A stretch of DNA of 38,866 nucleotides from CAVPJC01 sp963705155 (GTDB lineage: Bacteria > Chloroflexota > Anaerolineae > Anaerolineales > UBA4823), in contig CAVPJC010000010.1 of assembly GCA_963705155.1 (NCBI GenBank), forward strand, positions 1-38,866. The letters are read 5' to 3'. Position numbers and translations under genes: made by a program. Positions 28,282 to 36,520 of this stretch are shown one piece after another (position 1 is the first letter of the stretch; each line of letters starts with the position of its first letter). The notes under the pieces are model-generated. The model did not search any database, was not told the origin of the DNA, and saw only the letters and a list, made by a program, of their open reading frames with translations.

Positions 28282-29430
28282 ACCGGCTGCCCTCCCGCCC
28301 GGGCGGCGATGTTTTCGGCTTCGCGGGCAGCCACGATGCGGTCGATGGCGCCGCGCGTCTCTTCGGATTCGGAGAGCAGCTCGAAGAATTCATGCCGTTC
28401 CAGGGCAACGGCTTCCACCGGGCCTTCCATGGAAGCGCGCGCCGAGGCGATATTGGCGCGGTCGTGCAGCAGCTCGACTTCGCCAAAATATTCGCCTACG
28501 CCGGGGCGGAAGACGACCACATCGTACCCACCCGGGCGTTTGAGGCCAATTTCGGCGCGGCCTTTGGTGATGATATAGAATTTATCGGCCGGCTCGCCCT
28601 CATTGAGGATGATGGCGCCGGGTTCGTAGTGCAATGTTTCAAGCATCTGGGTGGCTTTGAGCATTTGCTGGGTGGTGAGGAGCGGGAAGGCCCGGGCGAC
28701 ATACTCGTTGACGATCTCACCGTCCACAATCAGCACGGTGCGGTTGACGCGCCGGGCCAGGCTGGAATCGTGCGTGACCATGACGACGGTCTTGCCCTGC
28801 TTTACCAGGTCAGAAAAGATGCCAAAAACGATCTCGGCGGTGCGCGAATCCAGGTTGCCGGTGGGCTCATCGGCCAGCAGGATGGGCGGGTCATTGGCCA
28901 GGGCGCGGGCGATGGCGACGCGCTGCTGCTGCCCGCCCGAGACTTCGGTGGGGAGCTTGGTGGCGTATTGATCCATTTCCATCATGCTGCAGCAGCTCCA
29001 TGGCGCGTTTTTTACGCTCGCGTGGGGTGTAAACATTGCAAAAATCCATGGGGAGCATGATGTTTTCCATGATGGACAGCATCGGCAGGAGCTGGAAAAA
29101 CTGGAAGACGATGCCCAGCTTGCGGCCGCGCCAGATAGCCATCTGGTTTTCGCTGAGGTCATGCACGGGGGTGCCATCCACCCAGATTTCGCCGGTGGTG
29201 GGCCGGTCGATGCCGGTGATCATGTTGACCAGGGTGGATTTGCCGGAGCCGGATTTGCCGATGATGCCAACGAATTCGCCGGCTTGAAAATCGGCGTTGA
29301 TGTCTTTGAGCACGGTGAAGTTACCGGCGGCATTTGAAAAGGTCTTGACGACCTGGTGCAGGTGGATGAGAGATTTGTCGCCGCCATCGGGATGGTCGAG
29401 AGGGTTTTTTCTGCGCTTGAAGAGTTTCAT
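28278..29430 (-). CDS. ABC exporter ATPase fused to a cyclic-nucleotide-binding domain
   Basis: The start ATG 29430 has GGAGGCGGT directly upstream. Residues about 1-235 are a LolD/MacB-like ATPase: Walker A GIIGKSGSGKSTLVNMI, Q-loop VFQFFQLLPMLS, signature VSGGQQQRVAIARAL, Walker B ILLADEPTGNLD and the switch His in VVMVTHDSS. A frameshift near 28985 falls between Q-loop and signature. Residues about 250-385 are a cNMP_binding domain: LETLHYEPGAIILNEGEPAD, KFYIITKGRAEIGL, VVFRPGVGEYFGEVELLHDR and ALERHEFFELL, with the Gly-Glu pair FGEVELL of the phosphate cassette. A cyclic nucleotide or other ligand could thus gate the exporter. This C-terminal fusion is unusual among MacB-type ATPases. Confidence 0.9.
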
Positions 29431-29594
29431 ACCGCCTCCTGCATCAAAAAACCCTGCCAGGGTATGACCGGTTGAACACAGGGTTTAAGGACGGCTGGCA
29501 AGGATTTTCATGGTTGCACATAAAGATTATACGTCAACATTGGTTAGATGTTTCAACGAACTCTGGATGAATATAGGATAAGCGCGCAGGCGAT

Positions 29595-29616
29595 AAAAAG
29601 CCCCCGTTAGTGGGGG
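29595..29616 (-). terminator. Intrinsic terminator-like hairpin
   Basis: Read on the minus strand, CCCCC-ACTAAC-GGGGG is followed by CTTTTTA, a hairpin with T-tract. It lies in the 448-bp region between the exporter ATPase and the transposase gene, upstream of the exporter, where it would stop transcription coming from the IS or beyond. Apart from this, the region 29431-29785 holds a short GC hairpin (GGGGCGTGGAGATGCCCC near 29715) and no supportable gene. Confidence 0.55.
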
Positions 29617-29785
29617 AGTATTGGCACTGTCCGAATGGACAGGGGAAGGAAAGCGAATGTCGGGTGGCGCGCCGTGCTGCCCGAGTTATCTTCCGCTGCG
29701 TTAGGGGTTGCTGCGGGGCGTGGAGATGCCCCGTGGAAAAAGAATCCACCGATGAACACAGATACGATCCGGATTTATACAAATA

Positions 29786-30794
29786 GGGTCTTATGCTAGT
29801 TGAAAACCATTGACAAAAAGTCCTCTGACGTTATATTGGGAAGTTGCCGCAACCCAAGAACGCCGGAGGACAACCCCAATGATAAGCGACTTTTCGGATT
29901 TCTGTGTGTGGATGTACGTCATCGTGGATGATATCTGGCAACAAATCGCTCCTCTATTTGATCGACCTGGGCCTGCACCCTTATGCAGCGACAGTGAGTT
30001 ATTGAGCATGGCTTTGATTGGCGAATGTCGTGGCTGGAACCTGGAAACAGAAATGTTGAGCCAGTGGCGAGAACATCGTCATCTGTTTCCCAACATTCCG
30101 TCGCAGAGCCGCTTCAACCGTCGTCGGCGAAATTTGATGTATGCCTTCAACCTGATCCGCCAAGTGACCCTGAAAAGCCTGGATATTGCTCAGGATCGAC
30201 AGTGTGTGATCGACAGCTTGCCTTTGCCGGTGGTGCAGTTCTATCTGGTGCCCAGCTCGACGGGCGATTGGCGAGCTTTTGAAGCCACTTACGGCAAAGT
30301 GCCTTCGAAGAAGCAGACGATCTTCGGTTTCAAGCTGCACTTGCTCATTACCCTGGGCGGATTGATCCTCGATTTTGAGCTGGCGCCAGCCAATGTCACC
30401 GATCTGGAAGTGGGCTTTGAAATGCTTTGCGAACATACAGACTTGAGTGTTTTGGGTGATAAGGCTTACATCAGCGCTGATAAAGCAGCCGAACTCTTGG
30501 CCAACAACCGCATCCGGCTGATGACCCTTCCACGCCAGAATCAGAAAGTGCAAATGTCGGCTAAACAACGTACTTTTCTGAATAGCGTTCGCCAAATGAT
30601 CGAAACCGTTAACCATCAGCTCTCAGAATTGTTCCAGATCGAGACCAATCACGCTCACACATTCTGGGGCCTGTGTACCAGGCTATATACCAAATTGGCT
30701 GCGCATACTTTGTGCATATATATCAACCGGTTGTTGGGAAAACCAGAGTTCTTGCAGATCAAGTCCCTGGCTTTCTCGAATTAGCATAAGACCC
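29786..30794 (+). mobile_element. IS982-family insertion sequence, complete
   Basis: Terminal inverted repeats GGGTCTTATGCTAGTT (from 29786) and, at the right end, TAGCATAAGACCC (30782-30794) match at 15 of 16 positions. The 1009-bp element encodes one intact transposase. AAATA occurs at 29781-29785 and again at 30795-30799, a 5-bp direct repeat consistent with a target duplication. All features needed for mobility are intact. Outside the IS, copies of the TCTGTGTTNATC intergenic repeat lie on both sides in opposite orientation (29743-29763 and 30810-30853). Confidence 0.9.
29879..30784 (+). CDS. IS982-family transposase
   Basis: This intact 301-residue DDE transposase matches IS982 family architecture. 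After the N-terminal WMYVIVDDIW and SDSELLSMALIGECRGWN comes the FPNIPSQSRFNRRRRNLMYA segment typical of IS982. The catalytic residues fit the first Asp in CVIDSLPLPVV, the second Asp in VLGDKAYISADKAA and the Glu in RQMIETVNHQLSELF. ATG 29879 is chosen because GGAGG lies ten bases upstream; a TTG at 29810 in the same frame is possible. It fills the element between the inverted repeats, with the stop ten bases before the right end. Confidence 0.92.
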   Translation: MISDFSDFCVWMYVIVDDIWQQIAPLFDRPGPAPLCSDSELLSMALIGECRGWNLETEMLSQWREHRHLFPNIPSQSRFNRRRRNLMYAFNLIRQVTLKSLDIAQDRQCVIDSLPLPVVQFYLVPSSTGDWRAFEATYGKVPSKKQTIFGFKLHLLITLGGLILDFELAPANVTDLEVGFEMLCEHTDLSVLGDKAYISADKAAELLANNRIRLMTLPRQNQKVQMSAKQRTFLNSVRQMIETVNHQLSELFQIETNHAHTFWGLCTRLYTKLAAHTLCIYINRLLGKPEFLQIKSLAFSN

Positions 30795-30877
30795 AAATAT
30801 TATTTACCTATCTGTGTTGATCCTCTGCCATCTGTGTGCATCTGTGGTGGATTTTAGTGCGATCAACCGGATAAACC

Positions 30878-31612
30878 TCACGGTGGGCTGACGATGAAAT
30901 TGAAGACCGCGGTCTGGCCGTCTGCGGTTTCCTGGATAGGCAGCACCAGGCCGGGGTCGAAGATGTTATCCGTTGAATTCTCTGCCACACCGGGGAAGAA
31001 GAGCTGCGTGGTCAGGACGGGGCCGCCGGGCGCCTGCACTTTGACGTGGATGTGCTCGGTGCGCCCGGTGTACAGCCCGGGAACGACGGTGGTGAGGGAA
31101 TAGGCGCCCTGCGCATCGCTGAACTGGTGGCCGCGCAGGGTGTAACCGGCGTTGTCATAGACGCCGTTGGCGTCGGCTTGCCAGAAATCCAGGAAGGCGC
31201 CGGCAACCGGCTGGCAGTCGGGGGTGAGGACATAACCGGTGAGGATTAGCTTCGTCCCGGCGGTGTCGGTCTCGAGCAGCGAGGTGCGCTCGGGCGAATT
31301 GGCCGTGTAGTAGGGGCCTTCGGTGAGGGCCGGGGTCAGGGAGGCGGGGGCCGTGCAGACCGGAGCGCTGAGGGCCGGGGCGGGCGGCTCGACCTGGGTT
31401 GCGGCGGCGGGCCCGGGCGCGGTGCCGGCCTCAGGCTCGGTGACGGCTCGGGCGGTGGGATCAGCCCCGGCGGTCGCTTCGGCCTTTGCGATGGTGGGAG
31501 CGGGGGTTTCCGGGGCCGGTGCGCCGCAGGCTGCCAGCAGGATCAACGCCGCCAGGAGCAGGGCCAGGCGGGCGGTGGAGATCATGCGTTTACCAATCCA
31601 ATTCGGGGTCAT
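30878..31612 (-). CDS. Secreted intradiol-dioxygenase-like lipoprotein
   Basis: The start ATG 31612 has AGAGGA close upstream; an upstream in-frame extension overlapping the next gene is unlikely. The 244-residue protein has a lipoprotein signal (lipobox LLAAC), an Ala/Pro/Thr/Glu-rich linker of about 60 residues, then an intradiol ring-cleavage dioxygenase fold. The family's iron ligands are present: Tyr in LTEGPYYTANS, Tyr in VYDNAGYTLRGHQFSD, and two His in YTGRTEHIHVKVQAPG. Intradiol enzymes cleave catechols or protocatechuate with ferric iron and oxygen. Secreted lipoprotein versions are known but little studied. A role in extracellular attack on aromatics is inferred. It follows the hypothetical gene at 31641 by 28 bases. 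Confidence 0.85.
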   Translation of the reverse strand: MTPNWIGKRMISTARLALLLAALILLAACGAPAPETPAPTIAKAEATAGADPTARAVTEPEAGTAPGPAAATQVEPPAPALSAPVCTAPASLTPALTEGPYYTANSPERTSLLETDTAGTKLILTGYVLTPDCQPVAGAFLDFWQADANGVYDNAGYTLRGHQFSDAQGAYSLTTVVPGLYTGRTEHIHVKVQAPGGPVLTTQLFFPGVAENSTDNIFDPGLVLPIQETADGQTAVFNFIVSPP

Positions 31613-31640
31613 TTTTATCCTCTTTCTCCAACAGTAAGAT

Positions 31641-32051
31641 TCAACGGTTCTGAAGCCGGTACGGGATGCCAAAAAAGGTGTCTGCATCGAGAATCGCTTC
31701 GATACGCAGGCGGTCGGCGTGGGAGGCGTACCAGATGAGCAGATCGGCTTTGCCGGGGCATGTGGTTGCATCAACTTCGACGCCCACATTTCCCGGGTGG
31801 ATCTGCTCGATCTGGCGGATGACATCCCGGCGCCCGGCCACAACGCTTTCCACGAGTGATATTTCCGGCAGCTGCTCGCAGGGCAGGTAATGGCCCCGGT
31901 TGTCGTAGATGACATCATCCACCAAACGCCTGATCGAGTGCGTGCGGGTTTCGATCAACAGGAGGGCCAGGCAGGCAGCGCAGGCAAACATCCCCAGAAT
32001 AAGGCCGCCAGCCCTCACCCGCGCAGTCAATCCGCACCCATCCCTGCACAA
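31641..32051 (-). CDS. Hypothetical protein with one membrane segment
   Basis: I do not recognise this 136-residue protein. Near the N-terminus one hydrophobic helix (GLILGMFACAACLALLLIE) suggests a membrane anchor or a signal; the remainder is a soluble domain with HYLPCEQLPEISLVESVVAG and VEVDATTCPGKADLLIWYAS. The upstream-most start is TTG 32051; GTG codons a few residues later are equally possible. It lies 28 bases upstream of the dioxygenase-like gene on the same strand, so the pair is probably cotranscribed. The low content of stops in other frames here is due to high GC, so the gene is likely but not certain. Confidence 0.6.
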   Translation of the reverse strand: MCRDGCGLTARVRAGGLILGMFACAACLALLLIETRTHSIRRLVDDVIYDNRGHYLPCEQLPEISLVESVVAGRRDVIRQIEQIHPGNVGVEVDATTCPGKADLLIWYASHADRLRIEAILDADTFFGIPYRLQNR

Positions 32052-32380
32052 CAGCCGGTCATGATGGCCTTATTATAGCGGTCTTTTTCGTTTTTGCCAT
32101 CCCGCGCCATCCGTAATGCGTTTTTTCGATTGATCAGGATAAGTGTTGGCCGCGGCTGGCGTCACCCGGATGACTCAGAAGCTTTTCAGGCCCACTGTGA
32201 AGCTGGATCAGACACGGGAGATCGCCTGTTTCGCGCCGGGGTATAATATTTGTACGGACAGGATAACACCGGCTGCCACCGCGCGAATGACCGGGATGTT
32301 TTGCGGTACAGTTGAGATGTTGTTTACCTGTATTAAACGAGGTAACCAGATAGTAACCCAGATGGTGTAGGAATTCAGTC
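32052..32380. other. Divergent intergenic region
   Basis: This 329-bp gap separates divergent genes. It holds a consensus -10-like TATAAT at 32242-32247 without a good -35, and TTACCT-N10-AGGTAA near 32325-32345 followed by two GTAACC copies, which could be regulator sites for the reductase gene at 32381. No gene is supportable here. Confidence 0.3.
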
Positions 32381-32974
32381 ATGAGAAAAGTTATTGTGCT
32401 TGAACATATCTCCCTGGATGGTGTCATACAGGCCCCCGGCGGGCCAGACGAAGATACCAGCGGCGGCTTCACGTATGGCGGGTGGATCGCGCCCTATTCC
32501 GACGCGATTCTTGGAACGCTCCTGAGAAGGCAGATGAATTTGCCGTTCGACCTGCTGTTGGGGCGCAAAACCTTTGAAATCTGGGCGCCGTACTGGCCGC
32601 AGCATGCGGACGCATGGCCGGGGGTCAACGCGGCGACCAAGTACGTCGCCTCGAATACCTTGACGTCTGGCGAATGGCAGCCGGCCGTGTTCTTAAACGG
32701 AGATATTGCAGAAAAAGTTGCCAAAATCAAGCAACAGCCAGGGCCAGATTTGCACGTTTGGGGAAGTGGTCATCTGATTCAGACGCTTATCCAGCAGGAT
32801 TTGGTCGATGTGTTCTGGCTGATGATCTATCCGATAACGTTGGGGGTTGGAAAGCGGTTGTTTGCCGGTGGCACGATCCCGATGGCGTTCAAGGTGACGG
32901 AAAGCAAAGTCACCCCGAACGGCGTCATTGTCGTGAATTACGAGCGTGCAGGCGGGATCACGACCGGAAGTTGA
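32381..32974 (+). CDS. RibD_C / dihydrofolate-reductase-like protein
   Basis: The intact 197-residue protein begins MRKVIVLEHISLDGVIQAPG, the standard opening of YyaP/YwjB-type reductases with the RibD C-terminal (DHFR-like) fold. Further family marks are LLLGRKTFEIWAPYW, LHVWGSGHLIQTLIQQDLVD and IYPITLGVGKRLFAGG. AGGA lies upstream of the ATG at 32381. These stand-alone proteins probably bind NADPH, but the substrate is usually unknown; they are not true folate enzymes. It is the first of several small accessory genes on the plus strand. Confidence 0.9.
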   Translation: MRKVIVLEHISLDGVIQAPGGPDEDTSGGFTYGGWIAPYSDAILGTLLRRQMNLPFDLLLGRKTFEIWAPYWPQHADAWPGVNAATKYVASNTLTSGEWQPAVFLNGDIAEKVAKIKQQPGPDLHVWGSGHLIQTLIQQDLVDVFWLMIYPITLGVGKRLFAGGTIPMAFKVTESKVTPNGVIVVNYERAGGITTGS

Positions 32975-33091
32975 TGGTGCGGTTTACAGATCGAAAGCAA
33001 AGAGACATCCATACCGACAGTTTGTAAAGTCACCGGCGACCCGTCCGAGTTGAAATAATTTGAAAGGTTAACGCTAAAATACAAGGTAACT

Positions 33092-33457
33092 ATGAAAAAT
33101 CCCAATACACACAATCAACGCATCGCAAAAATGACCTTCGCTTCGGTCTATCCAATGTATCTCGTAAAGATCGAAAAGAAAGGCAGAACCGAAGGTGAAT
33201 TGCATCAGGTCATCGAGTGGTTAACAAACTTTGATAATAAGAAGCTAGACGAACTGATCAAGGAAAATGTGACTTTTGAAACATTCTTCCAACAGGCTTC
33301 GCTCAACCCCAATGCGCACCTCATCACCGGAGTAATCTGTGGGGTTCGTTTGGAGGAAATTGAAGATCCTTTGACGCAGCAGGTAAGGTATCTGGATAAG
33401 CTGGTGGATGAGTTGGCGAAGGGCAGGAAGATGGAGAAGATTTTGCGCGGCTCGTGA
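33092..33457 (+). CDS. DUF2200-family protein
   Basis: This intact 121-residue protein has the DUF2200 signature nearly end to end: RIAKMTFASVYPMYLVKIEK, EVIEWLTNFD-like (here QVIEWLTNFDNKKLDELIKE), FETFFQQASLNPNAHLITGV and EEIEDPLTQQVRYLDKLVDE ending LAKGRKMEKIL. The family is small, cytosolic and of unknown function. The gene stands alone between gaps of 117 and 156 bp, so it is likely transcribed on its own or read through from the reductase gene. Confidence 0.93.
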   Translation: MKNPNTHNQRIAKMTFASVYPMYLVKIEKKGRTEGELHQVIEWLTNFDNKKLDELIKENVTFETFFQQASLNPNAHLITGVICGVRLEEIEDPLTQQVRYLDKLVDELAKGRKMEKILRGS

Positions 33458-33613
33458 AGGGTTGTGAAGCTTCCCGACATTGATGGGTTGAGCATATAAA
33501 TCTAGTTGGATTCAATCCAGAATTTGTTAGCAGTGCTCAGACCGGCGGCGCAATCAGGCGGTACACGCAGTCAGAGCCCGAGCAGGGTTAGTATATGAAG
33601 GAGGTTTGTGTTT

Positions 33614-34078
33614 ATGCGCCATACTCGCCAGGAAGTCATCACGCGCACTATCCGGGAATTCGAACGCCTGGATCGTCTGGTTAACGACCTTACCGATCAG
33701 GATTGGAATAGATTGCTAACCAGATCCGAGACCAAAGACCCCTGGACCGTGAAAGATGCCTTAGCGCATATCACCCATTGGAAGGCTGATGAGGTCAGAA
33801 AAATCAAGAAACAACCCGTACCGGTAGAGGAGAAAGGGCTCAATTGGACGGATGGGAACCACCTCATCTACGAGCGTTGGCGAGATCGCTCCCCACAGGA
33901 GGCTTTAGCCTGGCACAGGCAAGTTCAGGTGGATGCACTGGCAGCGCTTCAAGCTGCACCTGAAGCATGGTTCACTGACCGGGAGCGCCGGCCTGAATGG
34001 CCCTTTGATCTTGACGGTCACTCCAGCTACCATCGCGTCAAGGATATCGAACACGCACTGAAAAAATCGACAAAGTGA
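33614..34078 (+). CDS. DinB-like (ClbS/DfsB-type) protein
   Basis: This intact 154-residue protein is predicted all-helical. TRQEVITRTIREFERLDRLV, DPWTVKDALAHITHWKADEV and LDGHSSYHRVKDIEHALKKS fit the DinB/MDMPI four-helix bundle of the ClbS/DfsB type, including the conserved WTVKDALAHITHW helix with His. In these proteins three His often hold a metal; here HITHW and HSSYH supply candidates. ATG 33614 is preferred over GTG 33608, because GGAGG at 33600-33604 lies nine bases before it. Family roles include thiol-dependent transferase or protective functions such as colibactin resistance; the role here is unknown. Confidence 0.85.
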   Translation: MRHTRQEVITRTIREFERLDRLVNDLTDQDWNRLLTRSETKDPWTVKDALAHITHWKADEVRKIKKQPVPVEEKGLNWTDGNHLIYERWRDRSPQEALAWHRQVQVDALAALQAAPEAWFTDRERRPEWPFDLDGHSSYHRVKDIEHALKKSTK

Positions 34079-34309
34079 ATGTGGATCAGAGTAATCCAGA
34101 TGAAGACACAAGGGCGGCGTCAGCGCCAGCATCGAGACCTGCATTTCTTGAACGAAGATGGTATGGTTGCCTGCAATCCCCGAGACCGTGAAGCTGCTCA
34201 CCGCGCTGAGGTTGAAGGCATTGCCACGGAGGATCCGCAAGCTGTGACCTGCGAGAAGTGCCGGGATATTATCCGAACGATGAGGAGCCGCAGGCATTCG
34301 GAAGATTGA
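34079..34309 (+). CDS. Small CxxC protein of unknown function
   Basis: This frame of 76 residues begins right after the DinB-like stop; an in-frame ATG at 34100 is an alternative start. HFLNEDGMVACNPRDREAAH and VTCEKCRDIIRTM resemble small zinc-finger-like proteins I have seen in bacterial genomes with a Cys near the middle and a VTCxxC near the end. The three Cys (VACN and CEKC) could hold a metal. It is probably cotranslated with the DinB-like gene. The function is unknown. Confidence 0.6.
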   Translation: MWIRVIQMKTQGRRQRQHRDLHFLNEDGMVACNPRDREAAHRAEVEGIATEDPQAVTCEKCRDIIRTMRSRRHSED

Positions 34310-34381
34310 GATACCCAAACACGAATCACAAATCCACACCAATCTTCCTTACCGCCGGCCCTGTTTGGTGACAAACAACAC

Positions 34382-34410
34382 ATGACATCCAATTGGAAAT
34401 TCTGTAAAAT
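34382..34410 (+). promoter_or_regulatory. Sigma-70-like promoter of the glycosyltransferase gene
   Basis: -35 ATGACA (34382-34387) and -10 TAAAAT (34405-34410) are each one base from consensus and separated by exactly 17 bases. The expected start near 34417 leaves about 20 bases before the ATG at 34438. Confidence 0.6.
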
Positions 34411-34437
34411 ATCATTGGTTGACGGATCCAGAGAAAG

Positions 34438-36117
34438 ATGAAAGAAGAAATCGGAATTGAAGACCTGGCGCCCTGGTTGGTCATCATCTTCACCTTGATC
34501 GGGGGTTTTCTGCGCACGTTTCTACTCGATAGCAAAGGGTTGTGGTTGGATGAAACATTCAGCGTGTGGCTGGCAAACCAGAGCCTTGCCGATATGCTGC
34601 ACTGGATCGTCAAGATTGACCAACACCCACCCCTGTATTATCTTCTGCTGCATTCCTGGATAGCCTTCAACGGGGATACCCCCTATGATGTCCGCCTGCT
34701 CTCTGCCCTGTTCGGCGCAGGCACAATCCCGATCATCTACCTGACCGGCAAACGCATATCCGGCGCGGTGGTGGGATTGGCGGCAGCCGTGTTTCTGACT
34801 TTTTCGCTTTTCCACATCTACTATGCCCAGGAAACGCGCATGTACACCCTGCTGACCTTCAATGCAGCCGTAGCGATTTATGCCCTGGTCAGGCTGATGA
34901 CGGATGCGCGCTCGGTCATGCCCATCGGCAGCCAGTTTCGGGAAACCCTGCATACCTGGCGCACCGGCGGGGCTGTGGCACCGGACCGCCGAGATGAGTT
35001 CCGCTATCAGGCTGAGACCCCCCGGAGCGGATGGAGGGCCTGGTTCTCCCGCCAGCGTTGGCCATCCATCCGGGCGATTGAGACTGACCTGGCCTGGGTT
35101 GCACTGATCGTATTCACGGCTGCCACCCTGCTCAGCCACAACACGGCGGTCTTTTTCTTTTTAGCCACCAATATCTTTGTTTTTGGCCTGATTCTCTATC
35201 AAAGAATAAAGAAATCAGGGGCTGCACCTGCCTTTCAGGCTCCCTCTCTGGCGAATTGGATCAAGGCTCAGATTGGTATCCTCATCCTGTGGAGTCCATG
35301 GATCCTCGTCTTTGTCAGGCAAGCCAGCCGAGTCTCTCAGGAATTTTGGATCCCGAAACCAACCTGGGACAGCATTGCTGAGACGCTTCGACTCTTATTG
35401 AATGCCTCTGCGCCAGGTCTGTCCAGCCAGGTCGTTATGATGTGGATCCTGTGCGTTGTGCTTTGTTTGGGGCTGGTGTATTACCGCAGTAAACTTTCAA
35501 TCTTCCTGTTTCTGGCTGCCCTGTTCGCCGTCCCCTTCCTGGGCGAGCTGATCGTGAGCATCCGCCGGCCAATTTTTTCTGATCGAACCTTGATCTGGAT
35601 CACGATACCGGCCTTCCTGCTGCTGGCGGCAGGTATCGTCCAACTAAGATTCCGCCTGCTTATGATCACCGTGCTGGCGATTTTGGCGACAAACTACCTG
35701 TTTTCCACCGTCGATTATTACAGGTTCTATCAAAAAGAGGATTGGTACAGCGCCGCCGGTTATGTCGCCCTTTTCGCTGAAAAGGATGATCTGGTCCTTT
35801 TCAACTCAAACTTTGTGATCATCCCATTCGACTATTATTTCAAAACCTACGAAGAACATTATTCCGTCCGGGTGGAGAAACGTGGAATTCCGCTGGATCT
35901 GTTCGATAGCGGCGTTCTGGAGCCCAGGATGACGGCTGAGGATATACCCGGGTTAATTTCATTGTTGAGCGCGCATAACCGAGTCTGGCTGGTGTACAGC
36001 CATGACTCGTACACCGATCCGTTGGGGCTGATCCCGCAAACGTTTGCATCCCGGAAGAAATTAATCCGGAGCCGCGAATTTTACGGGGGGCAGGTTCAAT
36101 TATATGCAAATCCCTGA
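34438..36117 (+). CDS. GT39/ArnT-like membrane glycosyltransferase
   Basis: This intact 559-residue protein has about ten membrane helices. The first extracellular loop carries LLDSKGLWLDETFSVWLANQ with the acidic DE motif and DQHPPLYYLLLHSWI, the hallmarks of the dolichyl/undecaprenyl-phosphate-sugar-dependent GT-C family (ArnT, PMT, GT39). A cytosolic insert rich in Arg (about residues 160-210) splits the helical region. A soluble C-terminal domain of about 130 residues (from WYSAAGYVALFAEKDDLVLF) follows the last helix. Such enzymes transfer a sugar from a lipid-phosphate donor to lipid or protein on the outer face of the membrane. No partner genes are adjacent, so the acceptor is unknown. 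Confidence 0.9.
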   Translation: MKEEIGIEDLAPWLVIIFTLIGGFLRTFLLDSKGLWLDETFSVWLANQSLADMLHWIVKIDQHPPLYYLLLHSWIAFNGDTPYDVRLLSALFGAGTIPIIYLTGKRISGAVVGLAAAVFLTFSLFHIYYAQETRMYTLLTFNAAVAIYALVRLMTDARSVMPIGSQFRETLHTWRTGGAVAPDRRDEFRYQAETPRSGWRAWFSRQRWPSIRAIETDLAWVALIVFTAATLLSHNTAVFFFLATNIFVFGLILYQRIKKSGAAPAFQAPSLANWIKAQIGILILWSPWILVFVRQASRVSQEFWIPKPTWDSIAETLRLLLNASAPGLSSQVVMMWILCVVLCLGLVYYRSKLSIFLFLAALFAVPFLGELIVSIRRPIFSDRTLIWITIPAFLLLAAGIVQLRFRLLMITVLAILATNYLFSTVDYYRFYQKEDWYSAAGYVALFAEKDDLVLFNSNFVIIPFDYYFKTYEEHYSVRVEKRGIPLDLFDSGVLEPRMTAEDIPGLISLLSAHNRVWLVYSHDSYTDPLGLIPQTFASRKKLIRSREFYGGQVQLYANP

Positions 36118-36127
36118 GCCCGATTAA

Positions 36128-36510
36128 GAAAAACCGTTAACCACGAACGACACGAAATACACGAACCCCACCCAGGCATTCGTAGCCTTTCATCTGTGGA
36201 TGGCCAGGGCCTGTTTCCACATGCCCTGAACCCCGTGGAGAGGAATGCACGGGCTGCTAGATGGGGAGGTAGCGGGATTTCAATGGATGAAGGGCCGGGC
36301 GAGAGATTGCTTCACTCGCCAGGAGCGCTCGTTCGCAATGACATTGGCGAGCTCTTCTCCACCACCCCCCCCGGCATGGGGATGACGGGGCTTCATCGAC
36401 GGATGCCGGGGCTTCTGGGTATTATTGAAGAGGCGGCATCCCATGCCGCCGGGGCTTGCTTCCACGGCCTTTGAACCCCCGGGCATCGGAATGCACGGGC
36501 TGCAGGAGGG
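36128..36510. repeat. Cluster of dispersed intergenic repeats
   Basis: The 403-bp gap 36118-36520 holds no gene I can support. At 36135-36165 is CACGAACGACACGAAATACA followed by CGAA, a repeat widespread in bacterial intergenic DNA. At about 36300-36350, GAGAGATTGCTTCACTCGCC and GTTCGCAATGACA match another dispersed family. GGAATGCACGGGCTGC occurs twice (about 36241-36256 and 36487-36502). It separates convergent genes. Confidence 0.55.
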
Positions 36511-36520
36511 GGCTGACAGG

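Larger units (their letters stand above)
29743..30853. repeat. Inverted pair of short dispersed repeats flanking the IS
   Basis: Left copy 29743-29763 (minus strand TCTGTGTTCATCGGTGGATT) and right copy 30810-30853 (plus strand TCTGTGTTGATC followed by CATCTGTGTGCATCTGTGG) belong to a short repeat family common in intergenic DNA of many bacteria. They lie outside the IS on either side, in opposite orientation. Their pairing may reflect the original intergenic structure into which the IS jumped. Confidence 0.5.

Noticed and set aside
28272..29060. Plus-strand frame of 262 residues opposite the ATPase
   Set aside because: Antisense to the ABC ATPase with all nucleotide motifs; no domain in the antisense product.
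31613..31918. N-terminal extension of the dioxygenase-like lipoprotein
   Set aside because: It would overlap the hypothetical gene and hide the lipoprotein signal that begins at 31612 with a ribosome site.
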